A stretch of DNA of 64,000 nt from contig NZ_JAPCID010000021.1 in assembly GCF_027587175.1 (NCBI RefSeq), positions 1-64,000 on the forward strand, in the 5' to 3' direction. This DNA is from Solirubrobacter deserti (lineage in GTDB: Bacteria; Actinomycetota; Thermoleophilia; Solirubrobacterales; Solirubrobacteraceae). Under the pieces are notes generated by a model, which saw only the letters and a program-made list of their open reading frames with translations, had not been told where the DNA came from and did no database searches. This document shows, piece by piece, positions 49,122-58,333 of the stretch (position 1 is the first letter of the stretch; each line of letters opens with the position of its first letter). The translations under genes were made by a program, and so were the position numbers.

Positions 49122-50320
49122 GTCACGCGCGAGACGGCCACGTCGATCTCGCGGTGCACCCCGCGCTCGACGAGGTCCCGCAGGCGTTCGAGCGCGTCGT
49201 AGACGTCGACGAAGCGGGTGTAGAGCGGGGCGATGCCGAGCCGGACGGAGTCCGGGCCGCGGAAGTCCGGGATGACGTCGGCGCGCTCGATCAGCGCCTT
49301 GCAGATCGGCCAGGCCTCCTCGTGCCGGAGGGAGACGTGCGAGCCGCGCAGATGCGGCTCGCGCGGCGTCCCGAGCGTGAAGCCGAGCGCCTGCAGCCAC
49401 TGGTCGTGCAGCGCGATCAGCAACTCGGTCTGCGCGATCGACTTCTCGCGGATGGCCTCGATACCGGCCTCGGCGGTGATCCGCGCGCCCTCCTCCACCG
49501 CGGCGAGGACGAGGATCGGTGGCGTGCCGGCGAGAAAGCGCGTGATGCCGGGCGCGGGCTCGTACGGGCGCTCCATCTCGAACTGGCGCGCCTGGCCGAA
49601 CCAGCCCTGGATCGGCGTGACCAGCGCGTCGGGGTCGCGCGCGTAGAGGAAGCCCGTCGCGCCCGGGCCGGCGTTGAGGTACTTGTAGGTGCAGCCGACG
49701 GCGTAGCGGATCGCGCGCAGGTCCACGGGCAGCGCGCCGGCCGAGTGGCTGAGGTCCCAGATCACCGTGTCCGGGAACGCGGCCATGTCGGCGAGCGCCC
49801 CGCTGCGGTAGGCGACGTGCGAGAGCACCGTGAGCGCGTCTTCCGGCACGTCGGACGGCTGCGGGCCCAGCAGCGGGTCGACGTCGAAGATCTCCAGCTC
49901 GAGGCCGCGGGCGCGGGCGATGCCCTCGAGCACGTAGCGGTCCGTGGGGAAGTTGTCCTGGTCGGTCGCCAGCTTTCGGAGATGGGGCTGCGTCTCCAGG
50001 ATCGCGTTGACGAGCTTGAACAGGTTGACCGTGACGCTGTCGGCGACGAGCACCGTGCCGGGGTCGGCGCCGATCACTTCCGCGAGCGCGTCGCCCGTGC
50101 GGGTGGGCGCGTCGATCCAGTCGTGCCAGCCGCCGACGAGCTCCGAGCCCCACTCGTCGATGACCCGGTGCAGCCGCTCACGCGTGCCCTTCGGCAGCCG
50201 GCCGAGCGAGTTGCCGTCGAGGTAGAGCCTGTGCTCGTCCTCGATCACGAAGCGCTCGCGGAACGCCGCGAGTGGGTCCTTCGCGTCCAGCGCGAGGGCG
50301 TCGGCGCGCGTCACAGCCAT
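49118..50320 (-). CDS. kynU: Kynureninase
   Basis: A 400-residue PLP enzyme cleaving kynurenine or 3-hydroxykynurenine to (hydroxy)anthranilate and alanine. ATG 50320 aligns the start LDAKDPLAAFRERF and YLDGNSLGRLPK; the longer frame upstream is the hydrolase gene. PLP Lys is in VGCTYKYLNAGPG, with WDLSHSAGALPVDL before it and RGSHVSLRH near the C-terminus. It overlaps the putative formamidase gene by 10 nt, forming an operon with it and the aminotransferase. Confidence 0.94.
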   Translation of the reverse strand: MAVTRADALALDAKDPLAAFRERFVIEDEHRLYLDGNSLGRLPKGTRERLHRVIDEWGSELVGGWHDWIDAPTRTGDALAEVIGADPGTVLVADSVTVNLFKLVNAILETQPHLRKLATDQDNFPTDRYVLEGIARARGLELEIFDVDPLLGPQPSDVPEDALTVLSHVAYRSGALADMAAFPDTVIWDLSHSAGALPVDLRAIRYAVGCTYKYLNAGPGATGFLYARDPDALVTPIQGWFGQARQFEMERPYEPAPGITRFLAGTPPILVLAAVEEGARITAEAGIEAIREKSIAQTELLIALHDQWLQALGFTLGTPREPHLRGSHVSLRHEEAWPICKALIERADVIPDFRGPDSVRLGIAPLYTRFVDVYDALERLRDLVERGVHREIDVAVSRVT

Positions 50321-50964
50321 GCCAGCACCGCCTTCCAGAGCGGGTTGTCCGGGTCGATGTGGCCGAAGTGGTCCTCGTCGGGCTCGACGATCAGCGCTGC
50401 GCCGGAGGCGGCGGCGAAGCGCTGTGAGATCTCCACGGGCACGATGTCGTCCTTCCCGCCGTGGGTGAGCAGCGTGGGGACGCCGAGCGGCAGGCGCTCG
50501 ATCGGCGAGGCCACCGACGTCGGGTGCTCGCCCAGGAAGCGATCCACGACGCCGTCCGACAATCGCAGCTCGCGCGCCCGGGCCAGGTCGAGCACGCCGG
50601 CCTGGGAGACGACGCCGGTCACCCGCACGCGCGTGGCCGCGTAGGCCGCCAGGTGCCCGCCGGCGCTGTGGCCGATCGTCACGACGCGGCTGCGGTCCAC
50701 GGGCAGGTGCTCGAGGAACTCGATCGCGGCGCAGACGTCGTCGAGCGTCTCCGGCACGCCGCCGCCGTTGCCGAGCCGGCGGTACTCGATGTTCCACGCC
50801 GCCCACCCGCGCGCGGCCAGGTCGGCGCACAGGTCGTCCATCAGGTCCAGCCCGTACTGGGCCTTCCAGAAGCCGCCGTGGATGACCACCGCGACCGGCC
50901 CCTCGCCGTACAGCACGCCGTACTGCGAGGGGTCGTCGCCGTACCTATGAAGCTGCGACTCCAA
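50311..50964 (-). CDS. Alpha/beta hydrolase, probable kynurenine formamidase
   Basis: About 217 residues. TTG 50964 is preferred over ATG 51003, which would overlap the previous gene by 59 nt. The oxyanion motif HGGFWKAQYG resembles the HGG(Y/F)W of arylformamidases; the nucleophile is Ser in IGHSAGGHLA, the Asp in THGGKDDIVP and His in DEDHFGHI. Immediately upstream of kynureninase, the role converting N-formylkynurenine to kynurenine is a good inference. No tryptophan dioxygenase is in the window. Confidence 0.8.
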   Translation of the reverse strand: MESQLHRYGDDPSQYGVLYGEGPVAVVIHGGFWKAQYGLDLMDDLCADLAARGWAAWNIEYRRLGNGGGVPETLDDVCAAIEFLEHLPVDRSRVVTIGHSAGGHLAAYAATRVRVTGVVSQAGVLDLARARELRLSDGVVDRFLGEHPTSVASPIERLPLGVPTLLTHGGKDDIVPVEISQRFAAASGAALIVEPDEDHFGHIDPDNPLWKAVLAWL

Positions 50965-52033
50965 GGCTCTTGAGCGCCTCGGCGAGCTTGGTGATGCCCT
51001 CATCGATCTGCTCCGGCGTGACGCCCGAGTAGGCGAGGCGGAGTGTGTTCGGGCCGCCGCCGAAGTCGGTGCCCTTGACGAACTGGACCTCGCGCTGGGC
51101 CGCGGCCTTCTCGAGCTCGGCCACGTCGACGCCCTCGGGCAGCTCGACCCACATGAAGTAGCCGCCGGACGGGTTGGCGAACGTCGCGTCGGGGATCTCC
51201 CGCTGGAGCGCGTTCACGACCGCGTCCTTGCGCGCCTTCAGGTTCGTCTTGACCGTCTCGATCGCGCCGTCCATCCGCCCGGAGCGTGCGAACTGGTTCA
51301 CGATCGACTGCGCGACCATGTTCGGCGAGATGTAGGTGTTGGTGGCGAGCGTCTGGATCTGCTTGATCACGGCCTGCGGCCCGACGAGGTAGCCGACGCG
51401 GATGCCCGGGCAGACGGTCTTGCTGAACGAGGACGCGTAGACGACGCGGCCGGCGTCGTCCTGGCTGAGCATGGTCGGGATCGACTCGCCCTCGAAGCGG
51501 ATCGCCACGTACGGGTCGTCCTCGAAGATCGTGAAGTCGTGCTCGACCGCGAGCTCCAGCAGCGCCGTGCGCTTCTCGGCCGAGAGCGTGTAGCCCGCGG
51601 GGTTCTGGAAGTTCGGGATGATGTGGGCGAGCTTCGGGTGCACGGCCTCGCCGAGCACCGTCTTGAGCGCGTCGATGCTGATGCCGTCGGGCTCGAGGTC
51701 GACCATGCGCACGTCCGCGCCGCGGCCGCGCAGGTTCAGCAGCGTGCGGTCGTAGGTCGGGTTCTCGACGATCACCGCGTCGCCCTGCTGCACGAGCAAC
51801 TCGAACAGGAACGCGTCGGCCTGCATCGAGCCGTTGGTGACGAGCACCTGCTCGACGGCCACGCCGTGCTGCTCGGCGATCCACTCGCGCAGCGGCACGT
51901 AGCCCACGCTCGTCCCGTACGCCGTCGTCCCGGCGGGGTCGTTCTCGAAGGCGAGTCGGGAGGCCTCTTTGAGGCCCTCCACGTCGACGATGTCGAGCGA
52001 CGGCGCCCCACGGGCGAAGGAGATCGTGGCCAT
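50945..52033 (-). CDS. PLP-dependent aminotransferase, class I/II (aminoadipate/kynurenine type)
   Basis: A 362-residue fold-type I enzyme without the N-terminal GntR domain of MocR proteins. Blocks: GTSVGYVPLREWIAEQ, VLVTNGSMQADAFLFELL, PNFQNPAGYTLS, FEDDPYVAIRF and the PLP Lys in YASSFSKTVCPGIRVGYL. It matches the 2-aminoadipate/kynurenine aminotransferase (LysN/KAT II) group, so kynurenine or another amino acid may be the substrate. Operon with the formamidase and kynureninase genes. Confidence 0.88.
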   Translation of the reverse strand: MATISFARGAPSLDIVDVEGLKEASRLAFENDPAGTTAYGTSVGYVPLREWIAEQHGVAVEQVLVTNGSMQADAFLFELLVQQGDAVIVENPTYDRTLLNLRGRGADVRMVDLEPDGISIDALKTVLGEAVHPKLAHIIPNFQNPAGYTLSAEKRTALLELAVEHDFTIFEDDPYVAIRFEGESIPTMLSQDDAGRVVYASSFSKTVCPGIRVGYLVGPQAVIKQIQTLATNTYISPNMVAQSIVNQFARSGRMDGAIETVKTNLKARKDAVVNALQREIPDATFANPSGGYFMWVELPEGVDVAELEKAAAQREVQFVKGTDFGGGPNTLRLAYSGVTPEQIDEGITKLAEALKSLGVAAS

Positions 52034-52044
52034 AGGCGTGGAGC

Positions 52045-53280
52045 CTAGCGGCGTTTACAGAGCGTGCCGACGCTGATCACGAGCGGTGCGTCCCGGCGCT
52101 GGGCCGCGTACTCGATCTCCGTCGTGCGCGACGGTCGGCCGCGGGCGAGACGGCGGTGGTCGGCCTTGGAGATCTGGTACATCGCGAGGTGCTCGAGCGC
52201 GAGCTTGCCGTCCTGCGTGCGCGGCTGGGCGAGCCCGGCGGCCACCATCCCGGCGGGGCAGCTCACGCGGGCGCTGAGCCGCTTGAACGTGCGCTGTCGC
52301 GCGGGCAGCTCGACCGTCAGCTTCGCGATCGCCACGTCGGGCGGCAGGGCGCTGCCCTTGCGGATCGGTGTGCCGATGAGGGCCCGGCCGCCGCCCTCCG
52401 CGGCCGGAGCGCGGTCGCGCACGACCTCGGTCTGGCCGGCGACCCAGGCCGTCGCGCCGCCCGCGGCGAGCACCGCGCAGCAGCCTCCGGCCACGACCTT
52501 GGTGGCGACGCCGCCGCCACCGCCGAGGCCGGACAACAGACCTCCGAGCGGGCCGAAGCCGATCGGCGGGACCAGCACGCGCAGGCGGCTGCGCGTGGCC
52601 TTCAGGTTCGCGCGGAACTCGGCGCACGCGGAGCACCCGCGGACGTGGCGCAGCGCGTGCTCGGACGGCCGGCGCTTCTCGTCGTGCGCGACAAGCAGGT
52701 CGTCGCGGATGTCGCCGCAGGCGGCGTCGCGCGCCTCAGCGGCGGCGTTGAGCCTGGTGCGGGCGCGCATGACGAGCTGGCGTGATGCCTGGGGTGTGAT
52801 CTCGAGCACGCTCGCGACCTCGTCGTGGGTCAGCCCGTCGAGCTCGCGCATGAGCAGGGCGGCGCGCTGCTGCTCGGGCAGGTCCGCGAGGTCGTCGATC
52901 AGGCCGCGCAACTCGTGGCGGCGGCTGAGCGTCGAGTAGACGTCCTCGCCCGCCGGCACCTGGATCTCGTCGTCGTCATCGTCGAGCGAGACGGCTCGCG
53001 TGCGCCGCAGCTCGTCGATGCAGAGGTTGCGCACGATGCGGTGCAGCCACGGCTTGAGCTCCGCCGGCGCGCGCTCACCGCGGAGCGCCCGGTGGGCGCG
53101 GATGAACGCCTCCTGGACGATGCCCTCCGGGTCGCCCCCGTGGGTGCGCAGCGCGCGGGCGGCGGCGGCGTGCAGGCGCCGCGCGTGGCGGTCGTGGATC
53201 GCCTCGAAGGCGTCCTCCCGCCCCGCGCGGAACAGCCGGACCAGGTGGTCGTCCGAGCGCAGGCGCAGAGCGGGGTTCAC
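52045..53280 (-). CDS. ECF sigma factor fused to zinc-finger and membrane domains
   Basis: A 411-residue protein. Residues ~8-95 carry sigma region 2 (FEAIHDRHARRLHAAAARAL, EGIVQEAFIRAHRAL, HRIVRNLCIDELRR) and ~125-180 region 4 (LPEQQRAALLMRELDGLTHD, SVLEITPQASRQLVMRAR). A ZAS-like motif HALRHVRGCSACAEFR follows near 205, then a Gly-rich stretch and a membrane helix (~258-283, KVVAGGCCAVLAAGGATAWV), and a ~125-residue outer domain with two cysteines. Sigma factor and anti-sigma-like parts are in one chain. It would be membrane-bound until released, perhaps by proteolysis (inference). Confidence 0.88.
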   Translation of the reverse strand: MNPALRLRSDDHLVRLFRAGREDAFEAIHDRHARRLHAAAARALRTHGGDPEGIVQEAFIRAHRALRGERAPAELKPWLHRIVRNLCIDELRRTRAVSLDDDDDEIQVPAGEDVYSTLSRRHELRGLIDDLADLPEQQRAALLMRELDGLTHDEVASVLEITPQASRQLVMRARTRLNAAAEARDAACGDIRDDLLVAHDEKRRPSEHALRHVRGCSACAEFRANLKATRSRLRVLVPPIGFGPLGGLLSGLGGGGGVATKVVAGGCCAVLAAGGATAWVAGQTEVVRDRAPAAEGGGRALIGTPIRKGSALPPDVAIAKLTVELPARQRTFKRLSARVSCPAGMVAAGLAQPRTQDGKLALEHLAMYQISKADHRRLARGRPSRTTEIEYAAQRRDAPLVISVGTLCKRR

Positions 53281-53289
53281 CGGCGGAGC

Positions 53290-53565
53290 CTACCGGCAGA
53301 GATCGGCGGTCTTGACCCAACCCTTGCGCTTCGCGTTGCCGCGGGCGTCGCCATAGGCCCACCGGCCGGAAGGGCTGTAGCGGGTCACGCGGATCTTCTG
53401 GTCCTTGAACAGGGTGCCGGTCACGGTCTTGCCGGGCTTGTGCATGACGTAGGTGGACTCGGCGCAGACCGCTCGGACGCCGGTCTTGTCCGCCGCGACG
53501 GCGGGCGTGACGCCGCCGACGGCCAGGGTGGTGGTCAGCAGGAGGGTGGGGAGGATGCGGGTCAT
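53290..53565 (-). CDS. Small secreted SH3-like protein
   Basis: A 91-residue protein from ATG 53565. A signal peptide (MTRILPTLLLTTTLAVGGVT, cleavage near AVAAD) leads into a ~65-residue beta-rich domain (TYVMHKPGKTVTGTLFKDQK, GRWAYGDARGNAKRKGWV) resembling bacterial SH3 domains, with two cysteines that could form a disulfide. It ends upstream of the sigma-fusion gene with a 9-nt gap, so the pair is probably an operon. Function unknown. Confidence 0.65.
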   Translation of the reverse strand: MTRILPTLLLTTTLAVGGVTPAVAADKTGVRAVCAESTYVMHKPGKTVTGTLFKDQKIRVTRYSPSGRWAYGDARGNAKRKGWVKTADLCR

Positions 53566-53632
53566 GTCGGCGTCACGAGGCGAGCGGGCGTGATGTGACG
53601 GACCTTCCCCCCTCGCGGATATTTTTCGCACC

Positions 53633-54949
53633 GTGGATTTTCTCGATCGTGCCCGCGACGCTGTCACGAGCTGGCGGGAGCCGGCTCCGTCGCATCCCGC
53701 CCTGCAGCCCGACGCCGCGCGGTTCGAGGCCGCCTGGGGCGAGTTCGTCGAGCGCATGGGGACGAGCTATCCGTTCCATCACCCGCGCTACGCGGGGCAG
53801 ATGCTCAAGCCGCCGCACCCCGTGGCCATCGCTGCCTACACCGCGGCGCTGCACGTGAACGCCAACAACCATGCGCTGGACGGCGGGCCGGCGACGTCCG
53901 CGATGGAGGTCGAGGTGGTCGCGTGGCTGGCGCGCATGTTCGGCTTCCCGGACGACACGCTCGGGCACCTCACCTCCTCGGGCACGATCGCGAACCTCGA
54001 AGCGCTGTGGGTGGCGCGTGAGCTGCACCCGGGCAAGGCGGTGGTGTACGGGGCGAACGCGCACTACACGCACTCGCGCATGTGCGCCGTGCTGGGCGTG
54101 ACCGGGCTGGAGGCGCCCGCGGACGTGCAGGGACGGATCGACCTGGACGCGGTCGAGGCGCTGTGCCGCGAGGGGCGCGTGGGCACCGTGGTGGTGACGG
54201 CGGGGACGACCGGGACCGGCACGCTGGACGACGTCGCCCGCGCCGTCACGTTCCGCGAGCAGTACGGCGTGCGCGTGCACGTCGACGCGGCCTACGGCGG
54301 CTTCTTCGCGCTGCTGGCCGATTCCGGGCTGATCGACGGAGAGCCGTTCCGCGCCATCGCGCGCGCGGACAGCGTGGTGGTGGACCCGCACAAACACGGG
54401 CTGCAGCCCTACGGGTGCGGCGCGATCCTGTTCCGCGACCCGGGCGTCGGGCGCCTGTACAAGCACGACTCGCCGTACACGTACTTCACCTCGGCCGAGC
54501 TGCACCTGGGCGAGATCTCGCTGGAGTGCTCGCGCGCGGGCGCCGCGGCGGCGGCGCTGTGGCTGACGCTGCGCTCGCTCGACCTCGCGCCGATCCTCTC
54601 CGCGGGCGTGCGCGCCGCGCGCGCGTGGGCGGAGCTGATCCGCGGCTCGGACGCGCTCACGCTCCACCGCGAGCCCGAGCTCGACATCCTCACCTACTTC
54701 CCGACGCGGTCGCGCGCGTCGGAGATCGACGCGGCGAGTGAGCAGGTGCTGCAGGCCGGCATGACGGAGGAGGATCCGGTGTTCCTCTCCACGCTGCGGA
54801 TCGGCCGTGACGCGTTCGCCGCCGCGCATCCGGACGTCGAGCTCGACGCCGACGGCGCGCGCGTGCTGCGCTCAGTGCTGATGAAGCCCGAGCACGAGCC
54901 GCACGTGCCGTGGCTGCACGAGCGGGTCAGTCGAATCGCGTCACGGTGA
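53633..54949 (+). CDS. PLP-dependent group II decarboxylase
   Basis: A 438-residue enzyme from GTG 53633. It shows FHHPRYAGQMLKPPHPVA, NANNHALDGGPATSAMEVEV, HLTSSGTIANLEALWVAR, the Asp pairing with the PLP nitrogen in VHVDAAYGGFF, and the PLP Lys in VVDPHKHGLQPYGCGAIL. It is most like aromatic amino acid/tyrosine decarboxylases and related members, but the substrate cannot be fixed. The end overlaps the convergent delta-60 gene by 23 nt. Confidence 0.88.
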   Translation: MDFLDRARDAVTSWREPAPSHPALQPDAARFEAAWGEFVERMGTSYPFHHPRYAGQMLKPPHPVAIAAYTAALHVNANNHALDGGPATSAMEVEVVAWLARMFGFPDDTLGHLTSSGTIANLEALWVARELHPGKAVVYGANAHYTHSRMCAVLGVTGLEAPADVQGRIDLDAVEALCREGRVGTVVVTAGTTGTGTLDDVARAVTFREQYGVRVHVDAAYGGFFALLADSGLIDGEPFRAIARADSVVVDPHKHGLQPYGCGAILFRDPGVGRLYKHDSPYTYFTSAELHLGEISLECSRAGAAAAALWLTLRSLDLAPILSAGVRAARAWAELIRGSDALTLHREPELDILTYFPTRSRASEIDAASEQVLQAGMTEEDPVFLSTLRIGRDAFAAAHPDVELDADGARVLRSVLMKPEHEPHVPWLHERVSRIASR

Positions 54950-56195
54950 GCGCGAAGCGGCCCGTGTAAGTGGTGCCGTTGATGCTGCGGACGAGCCGGC
55001 CCGGGCCGGCCGCGGAGCCGACGACGACGGCCTTGCTGCCCGCGACGTCGATCGCGTCCAAGCGCGTGAAGACGGGCGTGCCGCCGGGCGGGGCGCCGAG
55101 CACGGGGAAGGTGAGGCCGCCGTTGCCGAAGCGCGCGTCGCGGGCGCCGTTGGCGCGCAGGCGGACGAGCAGCGAGTCGGGCGTGCGGCCGGTGCCGGCG
55201 ACGAGGATGCGGCCGGAGCGGTCGCGCACCATCGACGTGACGTGGAGGTCGCGGCCCGAGCGGGAGATCCGCGTGATGCCGTCGGAGCCGAACGCCGTGT
55301 CGAGTGAACCGTCGGCATTCAGGCGGACGACGGCGCCGCGGGCGGTGCCGGCGGCGGTGGTGTCCGTGCCGGCGACGAGCGTCGTGGTGGCCGAGCCCTG
55401 GCGCACGGCCATCGCGCCGACGTCCGGCCCGGTGCCGGAACTGAGCACGTGGGTGACGACGCCGGTGCCGCCCCAGGCGGGGTCGAGCGTGCCGGCGGCG
55501 TTCAGGCGCACGACGGTGAAGGCCGCGGCGCCGGTGGCGACCGTGTAGGTGAGCGTGCCGTCGGGGCGGATCAGCAGGCCCGTCACGCGGCCGGTCAGGC
55601 CGAGCGCGGGGTTGGCGAAGGCGGGGTCGACCGTGCCGTCGCCGAGCAGGCGCATGATGAACGGCGCGCCGTTGCTCTCGCCCCCGAGGTAGACGACGCC
55701 GTCGCGGTTCATCGTCATCGCGTGCAGGACGGCGTCGTTCGGGCCGCTGAGCACGTACCCCTGGCCGGCGCCGTAGCTCGGGTCGATCTCACCGCTCGGC
55801 AGCAGCCGCAGCGTCACGAAGCGCGTCGAGCCGTCTGCGAGCCGCAACGTGCCGGACGCGACGACGCGCCCGTCCCGCACGGTCTCGATGCCCTTCACGC
55901 CGTCCAGCGACGTGCCCGGCAGCGCCGGGACGACCTGCCCGCGCGTGCCGAACGTGCTGTCCAGCGAGCCGGACGCGCGCAGCTTGAGCACGACCAGCTG
56001 GCCCGCCGCGGACCCGCCCGCGAGCACGCGGTTGCCGGAGATGACCTTGACCGCGAAGCCGACCGCGTCGGCGTCGGTGGCCTTCAGCGTCACCGTTCCG
56101 CGCCGGCCGAAGTCCGTGTCCGGGTCACCGGCAGCGGCGAACGCGGGCGCGGGAAGGGCGAGCAGGAGGGCGAGGGCGAGAAGGAAGCGGGGCAT
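54927..56195 (-). CDS. Secreted delta-60 repeat (beta-propeller) protein
   Basis: A 422-residue exported protein with signal peptide MPRFLLALALLLALPAPAFA. About six to seven delta-60 repeats (TIGR02608 type) follow, with the recurrent LNADGSLDTAFGSDG pattern, each ~50 residues. The fold is expected to be a beta-propeller. No catalytic site is seen. Its role is unknown; such proteins are common secreted components in this group. Confidence 0.87.
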   Translation of the reverse strand: MPRFLLALALLLALPAPAFAAAGDPDTDFGRRGTVTLKATDADAVGFAVKVISGNRVLAGGSAAGQLVVLKLRASGSLDSTFGTRGQVVPALPGTSLDGVKGIETVRDGRVVASGTLRLADGSTRFVTLRLLPSGEIDPSYGAGQGYVLSGPNDAVLHAMTMNRDGVVYLGGESNGAPFIMRLLGDGTVDPAFANPALGLTGRVTGLLIRPDGTLTYTVATGAAAFTVVRLNAAGTLDPAWGGTGVVTHVLSSGTGPDVGAMAVRQGSATTTLVAGTDTTAAGTARGAVVRLNADGSLDTAFGSDGITRISRSGRDLHVTSMVRDRSGRILVAGTGRTPDSLLVRLRANGARDARFGNGGLTFPVLGAPPGGTPVFTRLDAIDVAGSKAVVVGSAAGPGRLVRSINGTTYTGRFALTVTRFD

Positions 56196-56251
56196 CGTGG
56201 AGCGGGGGGGTCTCGGGGGGGCGGCAGCCCCACCGGGCGGTTACAACGCGT

Positions 56252-56278
56252 GGCGGGGGCAAAGGATGCGCCCCCGCC
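56252..56278 (-). terminator. Terminator-like hairpin after sucD
   Basis: Perfect 9-base arms GGCGGGGGC (56252-56260) and GCCCCCGCC (56270-56278) with a 9-nt loop, 13 nt past the sucD stop on the minus strand. No T-tract follows, so it may stabilise mRNA or act with Rho. Confidence 0.5.
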
Positions 56279-56291
56279 GCGCCAGGTGGTT

Positions 56292-57179
56292 CTACGCCGA
56301 CTTCAGCGAGCCTGCGATCTCGGCCGCGATCTGCGCGACTTCGGTGGGCGTGCGGCCGACGCGGACGCCGTTGGCCTCCAGCGCCTCCTGCTTGGCCTTG
56401 GCGGTGCCGGCGGTGCCGGAGACGATCGCGCCGGCGTGGCCCATCGTCTTACCGGGCGGTGCGGTGAACCCCGCGATGTAGGCGACGACCGGCTTGGAGA
56501 CGTTGGCCTTGATGAACTCGGCCGCCTCCTCCTCGGCGGAGCCGCCGATCTCGCCCGCCATCACGATCAGCTCGGTCTCGGGATCGGCCTCGAACTCGGC
56601 GATGATGTCGATGAAGCTCGACCCGGGGACCGGGTCGCCGCCGATGCCGACGATGCTCGAGTTGCCGAAGCCGGCCTGGGCCAGCTCGTTGCCGATCTGG
56701 TAGGTCAGCGTGCCGGAGCGGCTCACGACGCCGACGTTGCCCTCGGAGAAGAACGCGGCCGGGATGATGCCGACGTTGGCCTTGCCCGGCGACAGGATGC
56801 CCGGGCAGTTCGGGCCGACCAGGCGCACGTTCGGGTTCTTGGCGAGGTGGTTGTAGACGCGCAGCTCGTCGTGGGCGGGGATGCCCTCGGTGATCGCGAT
56901 GATCAGGCTGATGCCGGCGTCCTCGGCCTCGAGGATCGAGTCGGCGGCGAAACGCGGCGGGACGAAGATCATCGCCGTGTTCGCGCCGGTCTCGCTGACC
57001 GCGTCGTGGAACGTGTTGAACACCGGGATGCCCTCGACGTCCTGGCCGCCCTTGCCGGGCGTGACGCCGGAGACGACGTTCGTCCCGTAGTTGCGGTTGT
57101 TGAGCGTGTGGAAGGTGCCCTCACGGCCGGTGATGCCGGAGACGCACAGCTTCGTGTCGTTGGTGACCAGGATCGCCAT
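56292..57179 (-). CDS. sucD: Succinyl-CoA synthetase alpha subunit
   Basis: A 295-residue subunit from ATG 57179. It binds CoA and carries the phospho-His in [11 protein letters not shown] near residue 247; [12 protein letters not shown] and [14 protein letters not shown] mark the CoA-binding and nucleotide-binding folds, and [15 protein letters not shown] is typical. It works with SucC in the TCA cycle, interconverting succinyl-CoA and succinate with nucleotide phosphorylation. The start overlaps the sucC stop by 1 nt. Confidence 0.97.
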   Translation of the reverse strand: MAILVTNDTKLCVSGITGREGTFHTLNNRNYGTNVVSGVTPGKGGQDVEGIPVFNTFHDAVSETGANTAMIFVPPRFAADSILEAEDAGISLIIAITEGIPAHDELRVYNHLAKNPNVRLVGPNCPGILSPGKANVGIIPAAFFSEGNVGVVSRSGTLTYQIGNELAQAGFGNSSIVGIGGDPVPGSSFIDIIAEFEADPETELIVMAGEIGGSAEEEAAEFIKANVSKPVVAYIAGFTAPPGKTMGHAGAIVSGTAGTAKAKQEALEANGVRVGRTPTEVAQIAAEIAGSLKSA

Positions 57180-58318
57180 CAGCCAGCCAGCTCCACGACC
57201 TTCTTCGCGGCGCCGAGCATCGTCGCCTCCGTATGGACATTGGGGAGGTTCGCGTCGGCGAGCAGCTGCCGGCCCTCCTTGTCGTTGGTGCCGTCGAGGC
57301 GGACCACGAACGGCACGGTCGGCTTGATCTGGTCGAACGCCTCGATCAGCCCGCGCGCGACCTCGTCGCAGCGCGTGATGCCGCCGAAGATGTTGAACAG
57401 GACGGCGGTGACGTTCGGGTTGGAGAGGATGACTTCGACGGCCTGCGTGATCGCCTCGGCCTTCGATCCGCCGCCCGCGTCGAGGAAGTTCGCGGGCTGG
57501 CCGCCGGCCTGGTCGACGACGTCGAGCGTCGACATCACGAGGCCGGCGCCGTTGCCGAGGATGCCGACGTTGCCGTCGAGCTTGACGAACGTGAGCCCGC
57601 GCTCGCGCGCCATCCGCTCCTGCTCGTCCTCGGCCGCCGTGTTGCGCAGCGCGGCGTTGTCCGGGTGGCGGAAGAGGCTGTTGCCGTCGAGCGTGACCTT
57701 CGCGTCCAGCGCGGCGACGTTGCGGTCGGCGGTCACGATCAGCGGGTTGACCTCGACCAGCATCGCCTCCTCCTCGACGAAGGCGGTGTAGAGCTTGGTC
57801 AGCAGCGCGCCGAGCGGGCGGACGACGTCGGCGTCCACGCCGGCCTCGTACGCGAGCCGGCGCGCGTGGAAGTCCTGGAAGCCGAGCAGCGGGTCCACGT
57901 GCAGGCGCGCGATGGCCTTCGGGTCCTTCTCCGCCACCTCCTCGATGTCCATGCCGCCCTGGGTGGAGAGCATGACCAGCGGGCGCTTGGCACTGCGGTC
58001 GAAGACGATGCTCGCGTAGTACTCCGCCGCGATCTCGGACGCCGCCTCGATCCACACCTCGTGCACCGTGTGCCCGCGGATGTCCATCCCGAGGATGTTC
58101 TTCGCGTGCTCCTCGGCCTCTTGGCGGTTCTGCGCCACCTTGATGCCGCCGGCCTTCCCGCGGCCGCCGATCTGCACCTGCGCCTTGACGACGCAGGGAT
58201 ACCCGATCTCGTCGGCCGCCGCGACGGCCTCCTCGACGGTGGTGGCGGGGGCGCCGCTGGGCACCGGCACCCCATGGCGGGCGAACAGCTGCTTGCCCTG
58301 ATATTCGAGTAGGTCCAT
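57179..58318 (-). CDS. sucC: Succinyl-CoA synthetase beta subunit
   Basis: A 379-residue ATP-grasp subunit. Features: MDLLEYQGKQLFARHGVPVP, KAQVQIGGRGKAGGIKVA, MLVEVNPLIVTADRNV, GGGSKAEAITQAVEVIL and FNIFGGITRCDEVARG. Normal family length. Co-transcribed with sucD (1-nt overlap) and only 15 nt after the SPFH gene, so the nfeD-SPFH-sucC-sucD block may be one transcript. Confidence 0.97.
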   Translation of the reverse strand: MDLLEYQGKQLFARHGVPVPSGAPATTVEEAVAAADEIGYPCVVKAQVQIGGRGKAGGIKVAQNRQEAEEHAKNILGMDIRGHTVHEVWIEAASEIAAEYYASIVFDRSAKRPLVMLSTQGGMDIEEVAEKDPKAIARLHVDPLLGFQDFHARRLAYEAGVDADVVRPLGALLTKLYTAFVEEEAMLVEVNPLIVTADRNVAALDAKVTLDGNSLFRHPDNAALRNTAAEDEQERMARERGLTFVKLDGNVGILGNGAGLVMSTLDVVDQAGGQPANFLDAGGGSKAEAITQAVEVILSNPNVTAVLFNIFGGITRCDEVARGLIEAFDQIKPTVPFVVRLDGTNDKEGRQLLADANLPNVHTEATMLGAAKKVVELAG

Positions 58319-58333
58319 TGTGCGCGCCGAATG

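Noticed and set aside
50945-52033. MocR regulator like the one at 63071
   Set aside because: The aminotransferase fold starts within a few residues of the start codon, so there is no DNA-binding domain.
53633-54949. Ergothioneine lyase EgtE
   Set aside because: Motifs (VVDPHKHGLQPYG) are of group II decarboxylases, not the cysteine-desulfurase-like fold expected of EgtE.
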